Assembly (NCBI GenBank): GCA_021821705.1
Contig: JAKACE010000153.1
Span: 1 to 5,437, forward strand
Length of the DNA stretch: 5,437 nucleotides
Source of the DNA: Actinomycetes bacterium
GTDB taxonomy: Bacteria; Actinomycetota; Acidimicrobiia; Acidimicrobiales; Palsa-688
Reading direction: 5' to 3'
The position numbers and the translations under genes are program-made. Below are positions 1-5,437 of the stretch, piece after piece. A model generated the notes under the pieces. It was not told where the DNA came from, ran no database searches, and saw only the letters and a list, made by a program, of their open reading frames with translations. How positions within the stretch are numbered: the first letter of the stretch is position 1; each line of letters opens with the position of its first letter.

Positions 1-426
1 GCTGGTGAACGGCTTACCCAGGCTGTTGCGATAGGACTGCCCGTCCTCGGCTTTCACGGCCGTACCGACGGCGATGAACTCCGCCGAATCGTGGCCCCAC
101 TCGTAGAAGTTGACGTCCAGGCGCACGCCGACCACGCCGTCGGCGCCCAGTTGGTCGGCCTCCTCCTCCATGCGGTTCATGGCCAGCTCACGTGCGTTGT
201 ACATGGCCGAGGTCAGTGTCGTCAGCTCCTGGGAGGACCCCCAGCTGCGCTTCTGGAGCCCGATGTGGTAGATCGAGCTGCCCATCACCAGCCCGAGCGG
301 GTGGAAACCGACCTGCTTGACCAACAAGAACTCGTTGACAGACAGATCGCTCGTAAATAGGCCGTGCTCCAGCTCGGCCAGGCGGGCGCCGGCGTCCTTG
401 GGGAGGTCGGAAGGGACGTTGCTCAC
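1..426 (-). CDS. YbjQ-family (heavy-metal-binding domain) protein, C-terminus cut by window edge
   Basis: The 142 visible residues read open to the window edge. After a short polar N-terminus comes a conserved block at about residues 22-56 (LFTSDLSVNEFLLVK, then GLVMGSSIYHIG). A helical stretch with MYNARELAMNRMEEEAD (75-91) and a GADGVVGVRLDV segment (94-105) follow, ending in EFIAVGTAVK (116-125). The last part is the hallmark of the YbjQ family (Pfam YbjQ_1), small proteins whose members form ring-like oligomers; the 'heavy-metal-binding' name is an inference in the family and no metal site is evident here. There is no signal peptide or membrane segment. The GTG start at 426 is chosen because its last two bases begin the TGA stop of the upstream gene (GTGA) and an AGGTGG sits 6 nt before it. 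It is the third gene of the pspA operon. The final residues GKPFTS resemble the beginning of the block at 22-27, suggesting a second domain copy beyond the window. The family call is fairly secure; the biological role is unknown. Confidence 0.85.
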   Translation of the reverse strand, partial: MSNVPSDLPKDAGARLAELEHGLFTSDLSVNEFLLVKQVGFHPLGLVMGSSIYHIGLQKRSWGSSQELTTLTSAMYNARELAMNRMEEEADQLGADGVVGVRLDVNFYEWGHDSAEFIAVGTAVKAEDGQSYRNSLGKPFTS

Positions 427-848
427 AGCGAACCACCTACGATCACGTTCTGGAGCGCAGCCCGGGCGCTCTGGTTTTCGACAGCCAGCACCTGGAGAGC
501 GTCGAGCAGCCGGGTGAGCCACTGCTCGACGGGGACCTCCTCGTTGCGGATACGGATCCCGCCCGAGCTGCGGCTCACGGTGCACCTGACGCCGTGGCCC
601 TCGAGCTCGGCGACATAGTCGTCCTGACCGAGGTGGGCAGTGACCGCCTTGATCTCCTCGCTCTGGCGGTGCAGAAGACCGCCCGTCGGGCGCGTCACCT
701 CGACCCGTTCGGGCAAGGTGCTCTGCAGGGTGCGGGCCAGCACTCGCAGCATCATCTTGACGTCCTTGCTGTCGGCAAGCAGGGCGGCGGCTGCCATCTG
801 CATGTCAGCCGGGGCGTCACCGCTCTCGAACAGCCCCGGCGAGCTCAC
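423..848 (-). CDS. conserved-looking 141-aa protein of unknown function in the pspA operon
   Basis: This protein of 141 residues belongs to no family that I can name with confidence. It appears soluble, with no signal peptide or membrane span. The sequence suggests a helix at about 16-46 (AAALLADSKDVKMMLRVLAR), then several short strands: RVEVTR (48-53), EIKAVTAHL (65-73), DYVAELEG (77-84), VRCTVSRS (87-94) and GIRIRNEEV (97-105). A long C-terminal helix (about 107-134, from VEQWLTRLLDAL) completes an alpha-beta-alpha layout. The GTG start at 848 overlaps the pspA stop by four bases (GTGA), and its own stop overlaps the next GTG in the same way, so translation is probably coupled on both sides. 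Its own ribosome site is weak (AGGCGG about 4 nt upstream). The frame stays open far upstream, but that part is an out-of-frame reading of pspA rich in Arg, Gly and Pro. I infer from position a role with PspA or the YbjQ-type protein, perhaps as an adaptor; nothing in the sequence shows an enzyme site. Confidence 0.8.
   Translation of the reverse strand: MSSPGLFESGDAPADMQMAAAALLADSKDVKMMLRVLARTLQSTLPERVEVTRPTGGLLHRQSEEIKAVTAHLGQDDYVAELEGHGVRCTVSRSSGGIRIRNEEVPVEQWLTRLLDALQVLAVENQSARAALQNVIVGGSL
433..438 (-). promoter_or_regulatory. ribosome binding site of the YbjQ-type gene
   Basis: AGGTGG lies 6 nt before the GTG at 426, within the last codons (VGG) of the 141-aa gene. It decides in favour of this GTG over later internal ATG codons and indicates that the gene can initiate on its own as well as by coupling. 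Confidence 0.65.
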
Positions 849-1639
849 GGTGCCGCCTGCTCGGGCGCGCCGGAAGCTGCGGCGGGGGCCGGCCCCAGGG
901 CGGCGGGAGCCGGGCCCAGGGCAGCACTGGGGGCCGCCGCCAAACCGGCCTGGGCCTTGAGGGCGGCAAGCTCGTTCTCGACCTGAGCCGAAGCCCCCAG
1001 CTGGTTGAGCTGCTTGGCGATGTCGTCGCCATGGTCGGCGCCCAGGTCCTCCAGGACACCGGACTCGAGCAGCTCGTCCAGGGCCCCGGCGTGGGCCTGC
1101 GCTGCGGCGATCTTGTCGTGGGCCCGCTGAAGGGCGTCCGAAGAGCCGGTGAAGGCGCCGCTTATGCCCGCTATCTGGTCGTTGACAGCCGACGACGCCT
1201 TGGCCGCGCTGTACTGGGCCTTGAGCGTCTCCTTCTGGCTGCGGAACTGGGTCACCCGCAGCTGGAGGGCTTGCAACGTCTGGGTCATCTTGCGCTCCTG
1301 CTCCAGCAGCCCCTGATGCTGGGGCTCGAGGGCGTCCACCTCCTGCTGTGCGACCGCCTTGCGGCTCAGGGCCTCCCGGGCGAGGTCCTCCCGGCCCAGT
1401 TGCACTGCCTGGGCCGCCTGCTGGGCCAGCGTGCTCACCGTGTGGGAGAACTGGTCCTCCTGCAGCTCCAGCTGCTTGCGTGAGGCCGCTATCTGCACCA
1501 GTGCCGAGCGGACCTTGGTTATCTGCTCGAGCATCTGCTCGTAGCTGAGGTCCAGCATCTCGCTTGGATCCTCCACCTTGTCCAGGGCCTTGTTGGCCTT
1601 GGCCTGGACGATGTCGTGCGCACGTTTGAAGAAGCTCAT
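845..1639 (-). CDS. pspA: PspA/IM30 family membrane-stress protein
   Basis: A 264-residue protein of the PspA/IM30 (Vipp1) family, whose members bind stressed inner membranes and polymerise into ESCRT-III-like rods or rings. The N-terminus (MSFFKRAHDIVQAKANKALD, 1-20) is the expected amphipathic helix, followed by the typical EDP turn (23-25). Residues of about 26-150 form the long coiled-coil hairpin with QMLEQITKVRSAL, SRKQLELQ and REDLAREALSRK. The region 168-215 (DALQRAHDKIAAAQA, then GALDELLESGVLEDLG) matches the later helices of actinobacterial members. Beyond residue 230 the usual fold ends and an Ala/Pro-rich tail of about 35 residues follows, containing AALGPAP twice; this makes the protein longer than the roughly 220 residues of the enterobacterial form. 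The ATG at 1639 is supported by a strong GGAGGT 3 nt upstream and an in-frame TGA at 1670-1672. It is the first gene of a three-gene operon and its stop overlaps the next start. No membrane span or signal peptide is seen, as expected for a peripheral cytoplasmic protein. Confidence 0.93.
   Translation of the reverse strand: MSFFKRAHDIVQAKANKALDKVEDPSEMLDLSYEQMLEQITKVRSALVQIAASRKQLELQEDQFSHTVSTLAQQAAQAVQLGREDLAREALSRKAVAQQEVDALEPQHQGLLEQERKMTQTLQALQLRVTQFRSQKETLKAQYSAAKASSAVNDQIAGISGAFTGSSDALQRAHDKIAAAQAHAGALDELLESGVLEDLGADHGDDIAKQLNQLGASAQVENELAALKAQAGLAAAPSAALGPAPAALGPAPAAASGAPEQAAP
884..925 (-). repeat. 21-bp tandem duplication in the pspA tail
   Basis: Two adjacent 21-bp units (884-904 and 905-925) are identical at 18 of 21 positions. 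They encode AALGPAP twice (PspA residues 239-252), so all three mismatches are silent. This looks like an in-frame duplication that lengthened the Ala/Pro-rich tail, followed by synonymous drift, which suggests that the amino acid pattern is tolerated or kept. Confidence 0.8.
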
Positions 1640-1642
1640 CTG

Positions 1643-1648
1643 ACCTCC
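1643..1648 (-). promoter_or_regulatory. strong ribosome binding site of pspA
   Basis: GGAGGT lies 3 nt before the ATG at 1639 (about 5 nt from the last G of GGAGG). It is the best ribosome site in the window and fixes the pspA start, since an in-frame stop lies only 11 codons upstream. It suggests that the operon is translated well from this first gene, with the two downstream genes fed by stop/start overlaps. Confidence 0.8.
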
Positions 1649-1671
1649 GGTTACGACGCTGACGCGCGCTC

Positions 1672-1677
1672 ATGCTA
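1672..1677 (-). promoter_or_regulatory. possible -10 element of the pspA operon
   Basis: Read on the minus strand this is TAGCAT, matching four of six bases of the TATAAT consensus. It is the only AT-leaning spot in an otherwise very GC-rich gap, and would give a leader of about 25-30 nt before the pspA ATG. No convincing -35 hexamer is found at 16-18 nt spacing, so a promoter for an alternative sigma factor, or one needing an activator, is as likely. This is a weak prediction. Confidence 0.25.
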
Positions 1678-1741
1678 ACCGGCGCGGCGCGGCACCGCCG
1701 ACAGCACCCGGTCACGAGGCCCGGCCACGGGCAGCCCGGGG

Positions 1742-1777
1742 TGCCACCCGCCCGGGTGCCGTGCCGGGCGAGTGGCA
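1742..1777 (-). terminator. GC-rich interrupted hairpin downstream of the beta-mannosidase gene
   Basis: A 36-nt inverted repeat starts 28 nt after the mannosidase stop. Outer arms TGCCAC (1742-1747) and GTGGCA (1772-1777) pair, then a symmetrical 2x2 internal loop, then inner arms GCCCGG (1750-1755) and CCGGGC (1764-1769) around an 8-nt loop. All twelve pairs are canonical and eleven-plus are near-all G-C rich, so the fold should be stable. No T-run follows on the minus strand, so it is not a classical intrinsic terminator; U-less hairpins are common after genes of high-GC actinobacteria. It may end transcription of the ROK/mannosidase pair, protect its 3' end, or be part of the pspA upstream control region. 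Confidence 0.45.
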
Positions 1778-1804
1778 GCAGAGGTCGCCGACCGGGAGGC
1801 CCGC

Positions 1805-4360
1805 TCAGGAGCGTGCGGCTCCGTGCACCAACTGGTTGGCGCTACGCAGTACGGTCGGAGCCAGCAGGGCATCCGGGTCGGCCAGCTCGGGGCTGCGCAC
1901 CTCGAAAGTGTGCCGCTGCCCCGCCGGCAAGGTAACGAGCATGTCGTCGACGTGGGCCTCGGGGGCGACCTTGTCGGCCAACAGCGCTACGTCGCGCTGG
2001 AGGCCGTCGGCCTCGACCTCGATGGCGTAGCCCTCGGGGGTACGCCGCCACCGGGCCGACAGGGACGGCGGTGGCAGCTCCAGATCCTTGTCCTCGGCAT
2101 AGAACCAGACAGCCCTGCGGTCAGCGCCCGTGGCCACCAGTACCTCGCCGGCCGGACGCCCTGCAGCGGTGAGACCGGCGGGCAGGAGGCGACGCTCGCT
2201 GGCACCGGGCGCAACCTCGGCGGCGACAGTGGTGCTGGCCAGCACCTCGCCGCTGAAGCTGGTGCGGGCGACGTCGATATCGGCCCGCCAGGTGCTCTTC
2301 GAATCGTTGACCAGGGCGAGCACCATGGCACCCTCGGCACCGCCTTCACCCGCCTCTGGAGGTTGGATGGTGAGGAGGCGGTCGGCGTAGGCGTGGCGCA
2401 ACGCATACCACAGGGGCTTGAGCCGACCGTCTCCGTCGACGGCCGACCACGACACGACCGGCCAGCAGTCGTTGAGCTGCCACACGACCGTACCCCGGCA
2501 CCGAGGGACCAGGGCACGCCAGTACTCGACGCCGAGGGCCACGGCCCTCGCCTGGACCAACGACGTCGCCCAGTGCCAGTCCTCGAAGGCCTCCGGCTGG
2601 GGAAACCGCAGTGCTGCCCACCGGGCCAGCTTGTCGTTGCCCTGGGCCGCCTTCTGGTGGACGGCCAGCTCGGGCATCCCCAGGTCGAGCGGCCTGGCGG
2701 TGAGCGAGCGCGTGAGCGTGGACCACGTCGGTGGCCCCTGGAACCCGAACTCGGAAACGAACTGGGGCTGGTGCTCCCGGTAGGCGAGGTAGTCCTTTTC
2801 GTTCCAGACGTCCCAGACGTGCTTGCTGCCGAAGCGGGCGTCGTTCGGATGGGCATCGTGGCCGAACGACCATGGGCTGCCGGCCATGTAGGCACGGGTC
2901 GGGTCGAGCTCGCCCACCACCGAGGGGAAGACGTCGAAGTAATAGGCCTCACCCCAGGTCAGCCCACCGAGCTTGTCCTTCCAACCCCAGTCCTCGTGCC
3001 CCCAGATGTTCTCGTTGCCTCCGCTCCAGGCAGCCAGGCTCGGGTGGGCGCACAGCCTGGTCACGGCCTGGCGTGCCTCCGCCTCGAACAGCGGCCGCAG
3101 GGGCGGCTCCTCGGCGTACGCAGCGCAGGCGAGGAGGAAGTCCTGCCACACCATCAGGCCCAGTTCGTCCGCCAGGCCGTAGAAGTCCTCGCTCTCGAAG
3201 ATCCCACCTCCCCAGACCCGGAGCAGGTTCATGTTGGCCCCGACGGCCTGGGACAGGCGCTCCCGGTAGCGCTCGCGGCTCACTCGCTGGGGGAAGCAGT
3301 CGTCGGGTACCCAGTTCGCACCACGTACGTTGACCGCCCGGCCGTTGACAACGAAGCCGAGCCGACTGCCGCGCTCGTCGGGGCCCCTGCCGACCCGCCC
3401 GGCAGGGAACCCGGTCCGGCGCGGCCAGGTGGCGAACACTTCGTCCCCGCGCGCGCGCAGGCACACGTTCAGGTCGTAGAGAGGCTGCGCCCCGTAACCG
3501 TGGGGCCACCACAGATCGACCTCGGGCAGCTCGAGGCGTACGACAACAGAGGAGGCGCCGGCCGGCACCTCGGCCGTCGCGCAGCGGCCCGCCACCGACA
3601 CCTCGACGCTCAGCTCCTGGGCGGCACCGGCGCCGCGCTCGATGTCCACGTGTGCCTCGAGCACAGCCTGGGCGGTGACAGGCGAGCCAGGTCCCGCCGG
3701 CGGTGCTTCCTCTTCGAGCGTCGTCGGGGCGCCTTCTCCCGCGCCGGGCAGCAACACCCACGACAGCGGCCTCACCGCCGCGATCCGCGCCACGTGCCAG
3801 CGCTCCAGGGCCACGGGCCGCCAGATCCCGCACGTGGGCAGGTCGGGCCCCCAGTCCCAGCCGTAGTTGCAGGCCATCTTGCGCAGGGCGTTGTAGGGGT
3901 GGGCGCTGACGTTGGGCCTCGGTCCCAACTCGGCTTCCCAGCGTTCGGCCGCGTCCACGGCCGCTTCGAACTCGATCTCGAGGTGGTTGGTGCCGGGCGC
4001 AAGCAGGCTCGAGACATCCCAGCGGTAGCAAAGGTGCATGTCGGAGGCGCGCCCGACCTCCAGGCCGTTGAGACGCACGGTGGCGATTGTGTCGAGGCCC
4101 TCGCACACCAGGTCGGTGCGCTCGCCGTCGCCGGCCGGGGGGACCTCGAAGCTCGTCTCGTAGCGCCAGCCTGTCCGGCCCACCCAGGCCAGGAGCGCCT
4201 CGTTGGCGTCGAGGTAGGGATCGGGCACCAGGCCTGCGCCGATCAGGTCCGTCGTGACGCAGCCTGGCACGGTCGCCTCGACGGCCCCATGACCGACGTC
4301 GTCCGGCACGGGACCGTCCGTGGGCCGGACGGTCCATCCCCCGTGCAGCGCGAGCTTCAT
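1805..4360 (-). CDS. GH2 beta-mannosidase, cytoplasmic
   Basis: An 851-residue enzyme of glycoside hydrolase family 2, beta-mannosidase type, expected to release mannose from the non-reducing end of beta-mannosides such as manno-oligosaccharides or Man-beta-1,4-GlcNAc. The N-terminal jelly-roll domain (about 1-195) has the family motifs TVPGCVTTDL, WRYETSF, VRLNG and CNYGWDWGP. An Ig-like sandwich follows (about 228-318), then the TIM barrel (about 335-665) with NVRGANWVPDD (344-354), RVWGGGIFESEDFY (381-394) and MVWQDF. The acid/base is Glu450 in SGGNE and the nucleophile is Glu537 in FVSEFGFQ, by comparison with the family; WQLNDCWP (627-634) is also conserved. A beta-rich C-terminal region (about 670-851) completes the usual length. 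There is no signal peptide, so substrates must be imported. The ATG overlaps the stop of the ROK gene (ATGA) and has AAAGGA 5 nt upstream. Oddities are an acidic, Pro-rich linker at 206-230 and a GFP where GFR is usual (318-319). GH2 beta-galactosidase or beta-glucuronidase is unlikely given the mannosidase-type motifs. Confidence 0.93.
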   Translation of the reverse strand: MKLALHGGWTVRPTDGPVPDDVGHGAVEATVPGCVTTDLIGAGLVPDPYLDANEALLAWVGRTGWRYETSFEVPPAGDGERTDLVCEGLDTIATVRLNGLEVGRASDMHLCYRWDVSSLLAPGTNHLEIEFEAAVDAAERWEAELGPRPNVSAHPYNALRKMACNYGWDWGPDLPTCGIWRPVALERWHVARIAAVRPLSWVLLPGAGEGAPTTLEEEAPPAGPGSPVTAQAVLEAHVDIERGAGAAQELSVEVSVAGRCATAEVPAGASSVVVRLELPEVDLWWPHGYGAQPLYDLNVCLRARGDEVFATWPRRTGFPAGRVGRGPDERGSRLGFVVNGRAVNVRGANWVPDDCFPQRVSRERYRERLSQAVGANMNLLRVWGGGIFESEDFYGLADELGLMVWQDFLLACAAYAEEPPLRPLFEAEARQAVTRLCAHPSLAAWSGGNENIWGHEDWGWKDKLGGLTWGEAYYFDVFPSVVGELDPTRAYMAGSPWSFGHDAHPNDARFGSKHVWDVWNEKDYLAYREHQPQFVSEFGFQGPPTWSTLTRSLTARPLDLGMPELAVHQKAAQGNDKLARWAALRFPQPEAFEDWHWATSLVQARAVALGVEYWRALVPRCRGTVVWQLNDCWPVVSWSAVDGDGRLKPLWYALRHAYADRLLTIQPPEAGEGGAEGAMVLALVNDSKSTWRADIDVARTSFSGEVLASTTVAAEVAPGASERRLLPAGLTAAGRPAGEVLVATGADRRAVWFYAEDKDLELPPPSLSARWRRTPEGYAIEVEADGLQRDVALLADKVAPEAHVDDMLVTLPAGQRHTFEVRSPELADPDALLAPTVLRSANQLVHGAARS

Positions 4361-5437
4361 GTCGTTCCTTTCCCGGCGGCAAGGCTGCCGCCTGCTGTCT
4401 TGAGTTGCGCCAGTACGGCGTCGTAGGCCAGTTCCAGCGCCAGGAGCGTGGCACCCCGCACGGCCGCTTCCCTCCCCAACCGGCTCGGGACGATGCGCAG
4501 GTGCCTGGTGGAGAACATGGTCCCCTGGCCGTACACCGCTTCACGCAGGCCGGCGAGCAGAGGGGTGCCCAGCGTCCCGATAGACCCCCCTGTGACTATC
4601 ACCGACGGGTTGAAGAAGCTGACGATGCCGCTCACGAGGTCGCCCAGGGCCCGGCCCGCGTCCCTCACGACGTCCATGGCCCCGATGTCGCCGCGCTGCA
4701 CGAGCTGGGCCACCTCTGCCGCTGTCGAGACGTCGTAGCCCCGGCCCTGCAGCTGGCGCACCAGCGCCCTCCCGCTGGCGAGGACCTCGAGGCAGTTGTG
4801 CCCCCCGCACGAGCACTGCTGGGCTGTGGTCGCGCCGGCCACGTGCATGTGGCCGATCTCGCCCGCTGTGCCGTCCGCGCCCCGGTACAGGCGGCCGTCG
4901 GCGATCACCCCACACCCGATGCCGGTGCCGTGCTTCACGAAAAGAAGGTTGTCGACGCCCTCCGGTGCCCACTTGGCCCGGTGCTCGCCGAGCGCCATCA
5001 TGTTCACGTCGTTGTCCACCATGGTGGGAGCTCCGAGCCACTCCCCCACCAACTGGGGCAAGGGCGCATGGTCCCAACCCGCCATGTTGGGCGGCCCACT
5101 GACCCGGCCTTCACGGAAGTCGATCGGCCCGGGGAAGCCCAGGGCGCAAGCCCGCAGAGGGCCCACAACCGGGCCGGCTCCCGCCAGTGCCTCGGTCGCC
5201 TGGCCCAGCACCGGCCCGAGCACGGCGGCGGCTCCCCGGCCGATGTCGGTGGCCAGCTCGTCCTCCGCCACAACTTCCTGGGCGAACGTGCAAAGGCGCC
5301 ACCGCGCGTGGGTGGAACCGAGATCCACTGCCAGGACGACACCGATGCCCTGGGGGAACTCCAGGCTGGTGGCCCGGCGACCACCGGTCGACTCGGCCTG
5401 GCCCGTCTCCACCAGCACGCCCGCCTCCATCAGCTCC
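4357..5437 (-). CDS. ROK-family transcriptional regulator (sugar-responsive), 5' end outside the window
   Basis: The frame is open to the window edge, and the visible part begins inside what looks like the end of a winged-helix DNA-binding domain (ELMEAGVLVETG, then STGGRR), so the true start and most of the HTH lie outside. Numbering from the Met at 5430, the ROK sugar-kinase-like domain starts with VLAVDLGSTHARW (32-44), the phosphate-loop region. LGFPGPID (97-104), VDNDVNMMALGEH (138-150, with the catalytic-type Asp141), GTGIGCGVI (168-176) and GEIGH (190-194) follow. The zinc site typical of ROK proteins is complete: His194 and CSCGGHNC (Cys206, 208, 213). VIVTGGSIG (277-285) lies near the end. 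Such proteins usually repress sugar genes and let go when their sugar binds. The Met at 5430 is not a good start: GGAG lies only 3 nt before it and the HTH remnant would be lost. It overlaps the beta-mannosidase start by four bases, so a mannose-type ligand is inferred. A stand-alone ROK kinase is less likely because of the N-terminal extension. Confidence 0.88.
   Translation of the reverse strand, partial: ELMEAGVLVETGQAESTGGRRATSLEFPQGIGVVLAVDLGSTHARWRLCTFAQEVVAEDELATDIGRGAAAVLGPVLGQATEALAGAGPVVGPLRACALGFPGPIDFREGRVSGPPNMAGWDHAPLPQLVGEWLGAPTMVDNDVNMMALGEHRAKWAPEGVDNLLFVKHGTGIGCGVIADGRLYRGADGTAGEIGHMHVAGATTAQQCSCGGHNCLEVLASGRALVRQLQGRGYDVSTAAEVAQLVQRGDIGAMDVVRDAGRALGDLVSGIVSFFNPSVIVTGGSIGTLGTPLLAGLREAVYGQGTMFSTRHLRIVPSRLGREAAVRGATLLALELAYDAVLAQLKTAGGSLAAGKGTT
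4366..4371 (-). promoter_or_regulatory. ribosome binding site of the beta-mannosidase gene
   Basis: AAAGGA sits 5 nt before the ATG at 4360 and lies inside the last codons of the ROK gene. Together with the ATGA overlap it supports this start and suggests coupled translation, with some independent initiation possible. Confidence 0.65.

Larger units (their letters stand above)
1640..1804. other. 165-bp gap between beta-mannosidase and pspA
   Basis: This is the only true intergenic stretch of the window and separates two blocks transcribed in the same direction. From the mannosidase end it holds the interrupted hairpin, an overlapping direct repeat (GCCCGGGGTGCC at 1734-1745 and GCCCGGGTGCC at 1750-1760, 16-bp period), a very GC-rich stretch with GGCGC repeats (about 1680-1695), a weak -10-like element, and the pspA ribosome site. 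No small ORF in it carries a ribosome site or recognisable protein. Confidence 0.6.

Noticed and set aside
1031..1483. 150-codon plus-strand frame opposite pspA
   Set aside because: Its Leu/Gly-rich product is the complement of the Gln/Glu/Ala-rich PspA coiled coil; the PspA frame is clearly the coding one.
1680..1705. GGCGC-rich inverted repeat (CGGCG/CGCCG arms with an 11-nt loop) near the pspA promoter region
   Set aside because: Five-base G/C-only arms with a long loop are expected by chance in DNA this GC-rich, so I do not call it an operator.
423..1715. 430-codon minus-strand frame that would fuse a long N-terminus to the 141-aa protein
   Set aside because: The first roughly 290 residues are an out-of-frame reading of pspA, rich in Arg, Gly and Pro. 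The GTG at 848, overlapping the pspA stop, is a better start.
1772..4426. 884-codon open frame on the plus strand, antisense to the beta-mannosidase
   Set aside because: It mirrors a GC-rich gene and its product is a Gly/Arg/Pro/His-rich string without domain motifs, while the minus strand encodes a full GH2 enzyme with both catalytic Glu residues. It also lacks a proper ribosome site.
2949..4544. 531-codon minus-strand frame overlapping the ROK and mannosidase genes
   Set aside because: It is a frame-shifted shadow of both genes with a biased Arg/Gly/Pro composition and no recognisable domain.
5428..5437. Met at 5430 with GGAG just upstream as the real start of the ROK gene
   Set aside because: The spacing of 3 nt is too short, the frame continues to the window edge, and residues just before and after resemble the end of a winged-helix domain that should precede the ROK core.

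Overview
The window is a GC-rich stretch of bacterial chromosome with every supported gene on the minus strand. The high GC, the frequent GTG starts, and a PspA of the type seen in actinobacteria (motifs such as REDLAREAL and a DELLESGVLED-like C-terminal region) point to an actinomycetote. An uncultured or deep-branching lineage such as Acidimicrobiia or a relative is possible, but the sequence does not settle it. I see no mobile element, CRISPR array, tRNA or rRNA.

Read in the direction of transcription (high to low coordinates), there are two gene blocks. Block A (5437-1805) is a sugar-catabolism pair. It holds the 3' part of a ROK-family transcriptional regulator, cut at its 5' end by the window edge, followed by a complete cytoplasmic GH2 beta-mannosidase. 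The two genes overlap by 4 bases (ATGA). The expected logic is that the ROK protein senses a mannose-type sugar and controls the mannosidase and probably unseen neighbours such as a transporter. About 165 bp without a gene (1640-1804) follows. It holds a GC-rich interrupted hairpin that may terminate block A and a weak candidate promoter for block B.

Block B (1639-1) is a compact three-gene operon: pspA (PspA/IM30 membrane-stress protein with an Ala/Pro-rich tail), a 141-residue protein of unrecognised family, and a YbjQ-type 'heavy-metal-binding' domain protein that runs off the window. Both junctions are 4-base GTGA overlaps, so the three proteins are probably made together and may work together at the membrane. 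This PspA / 141-aa protein / YbjQ trio is the least described part of the window. The YbjQ protein seems to start a second copy of its domain exactly at the window edge.

Long open frames on the plus strand (notably 1772-4426) and a 430-codon frame running through pspA are shadows of the real genes in GC-rich DNA and are not annotated.
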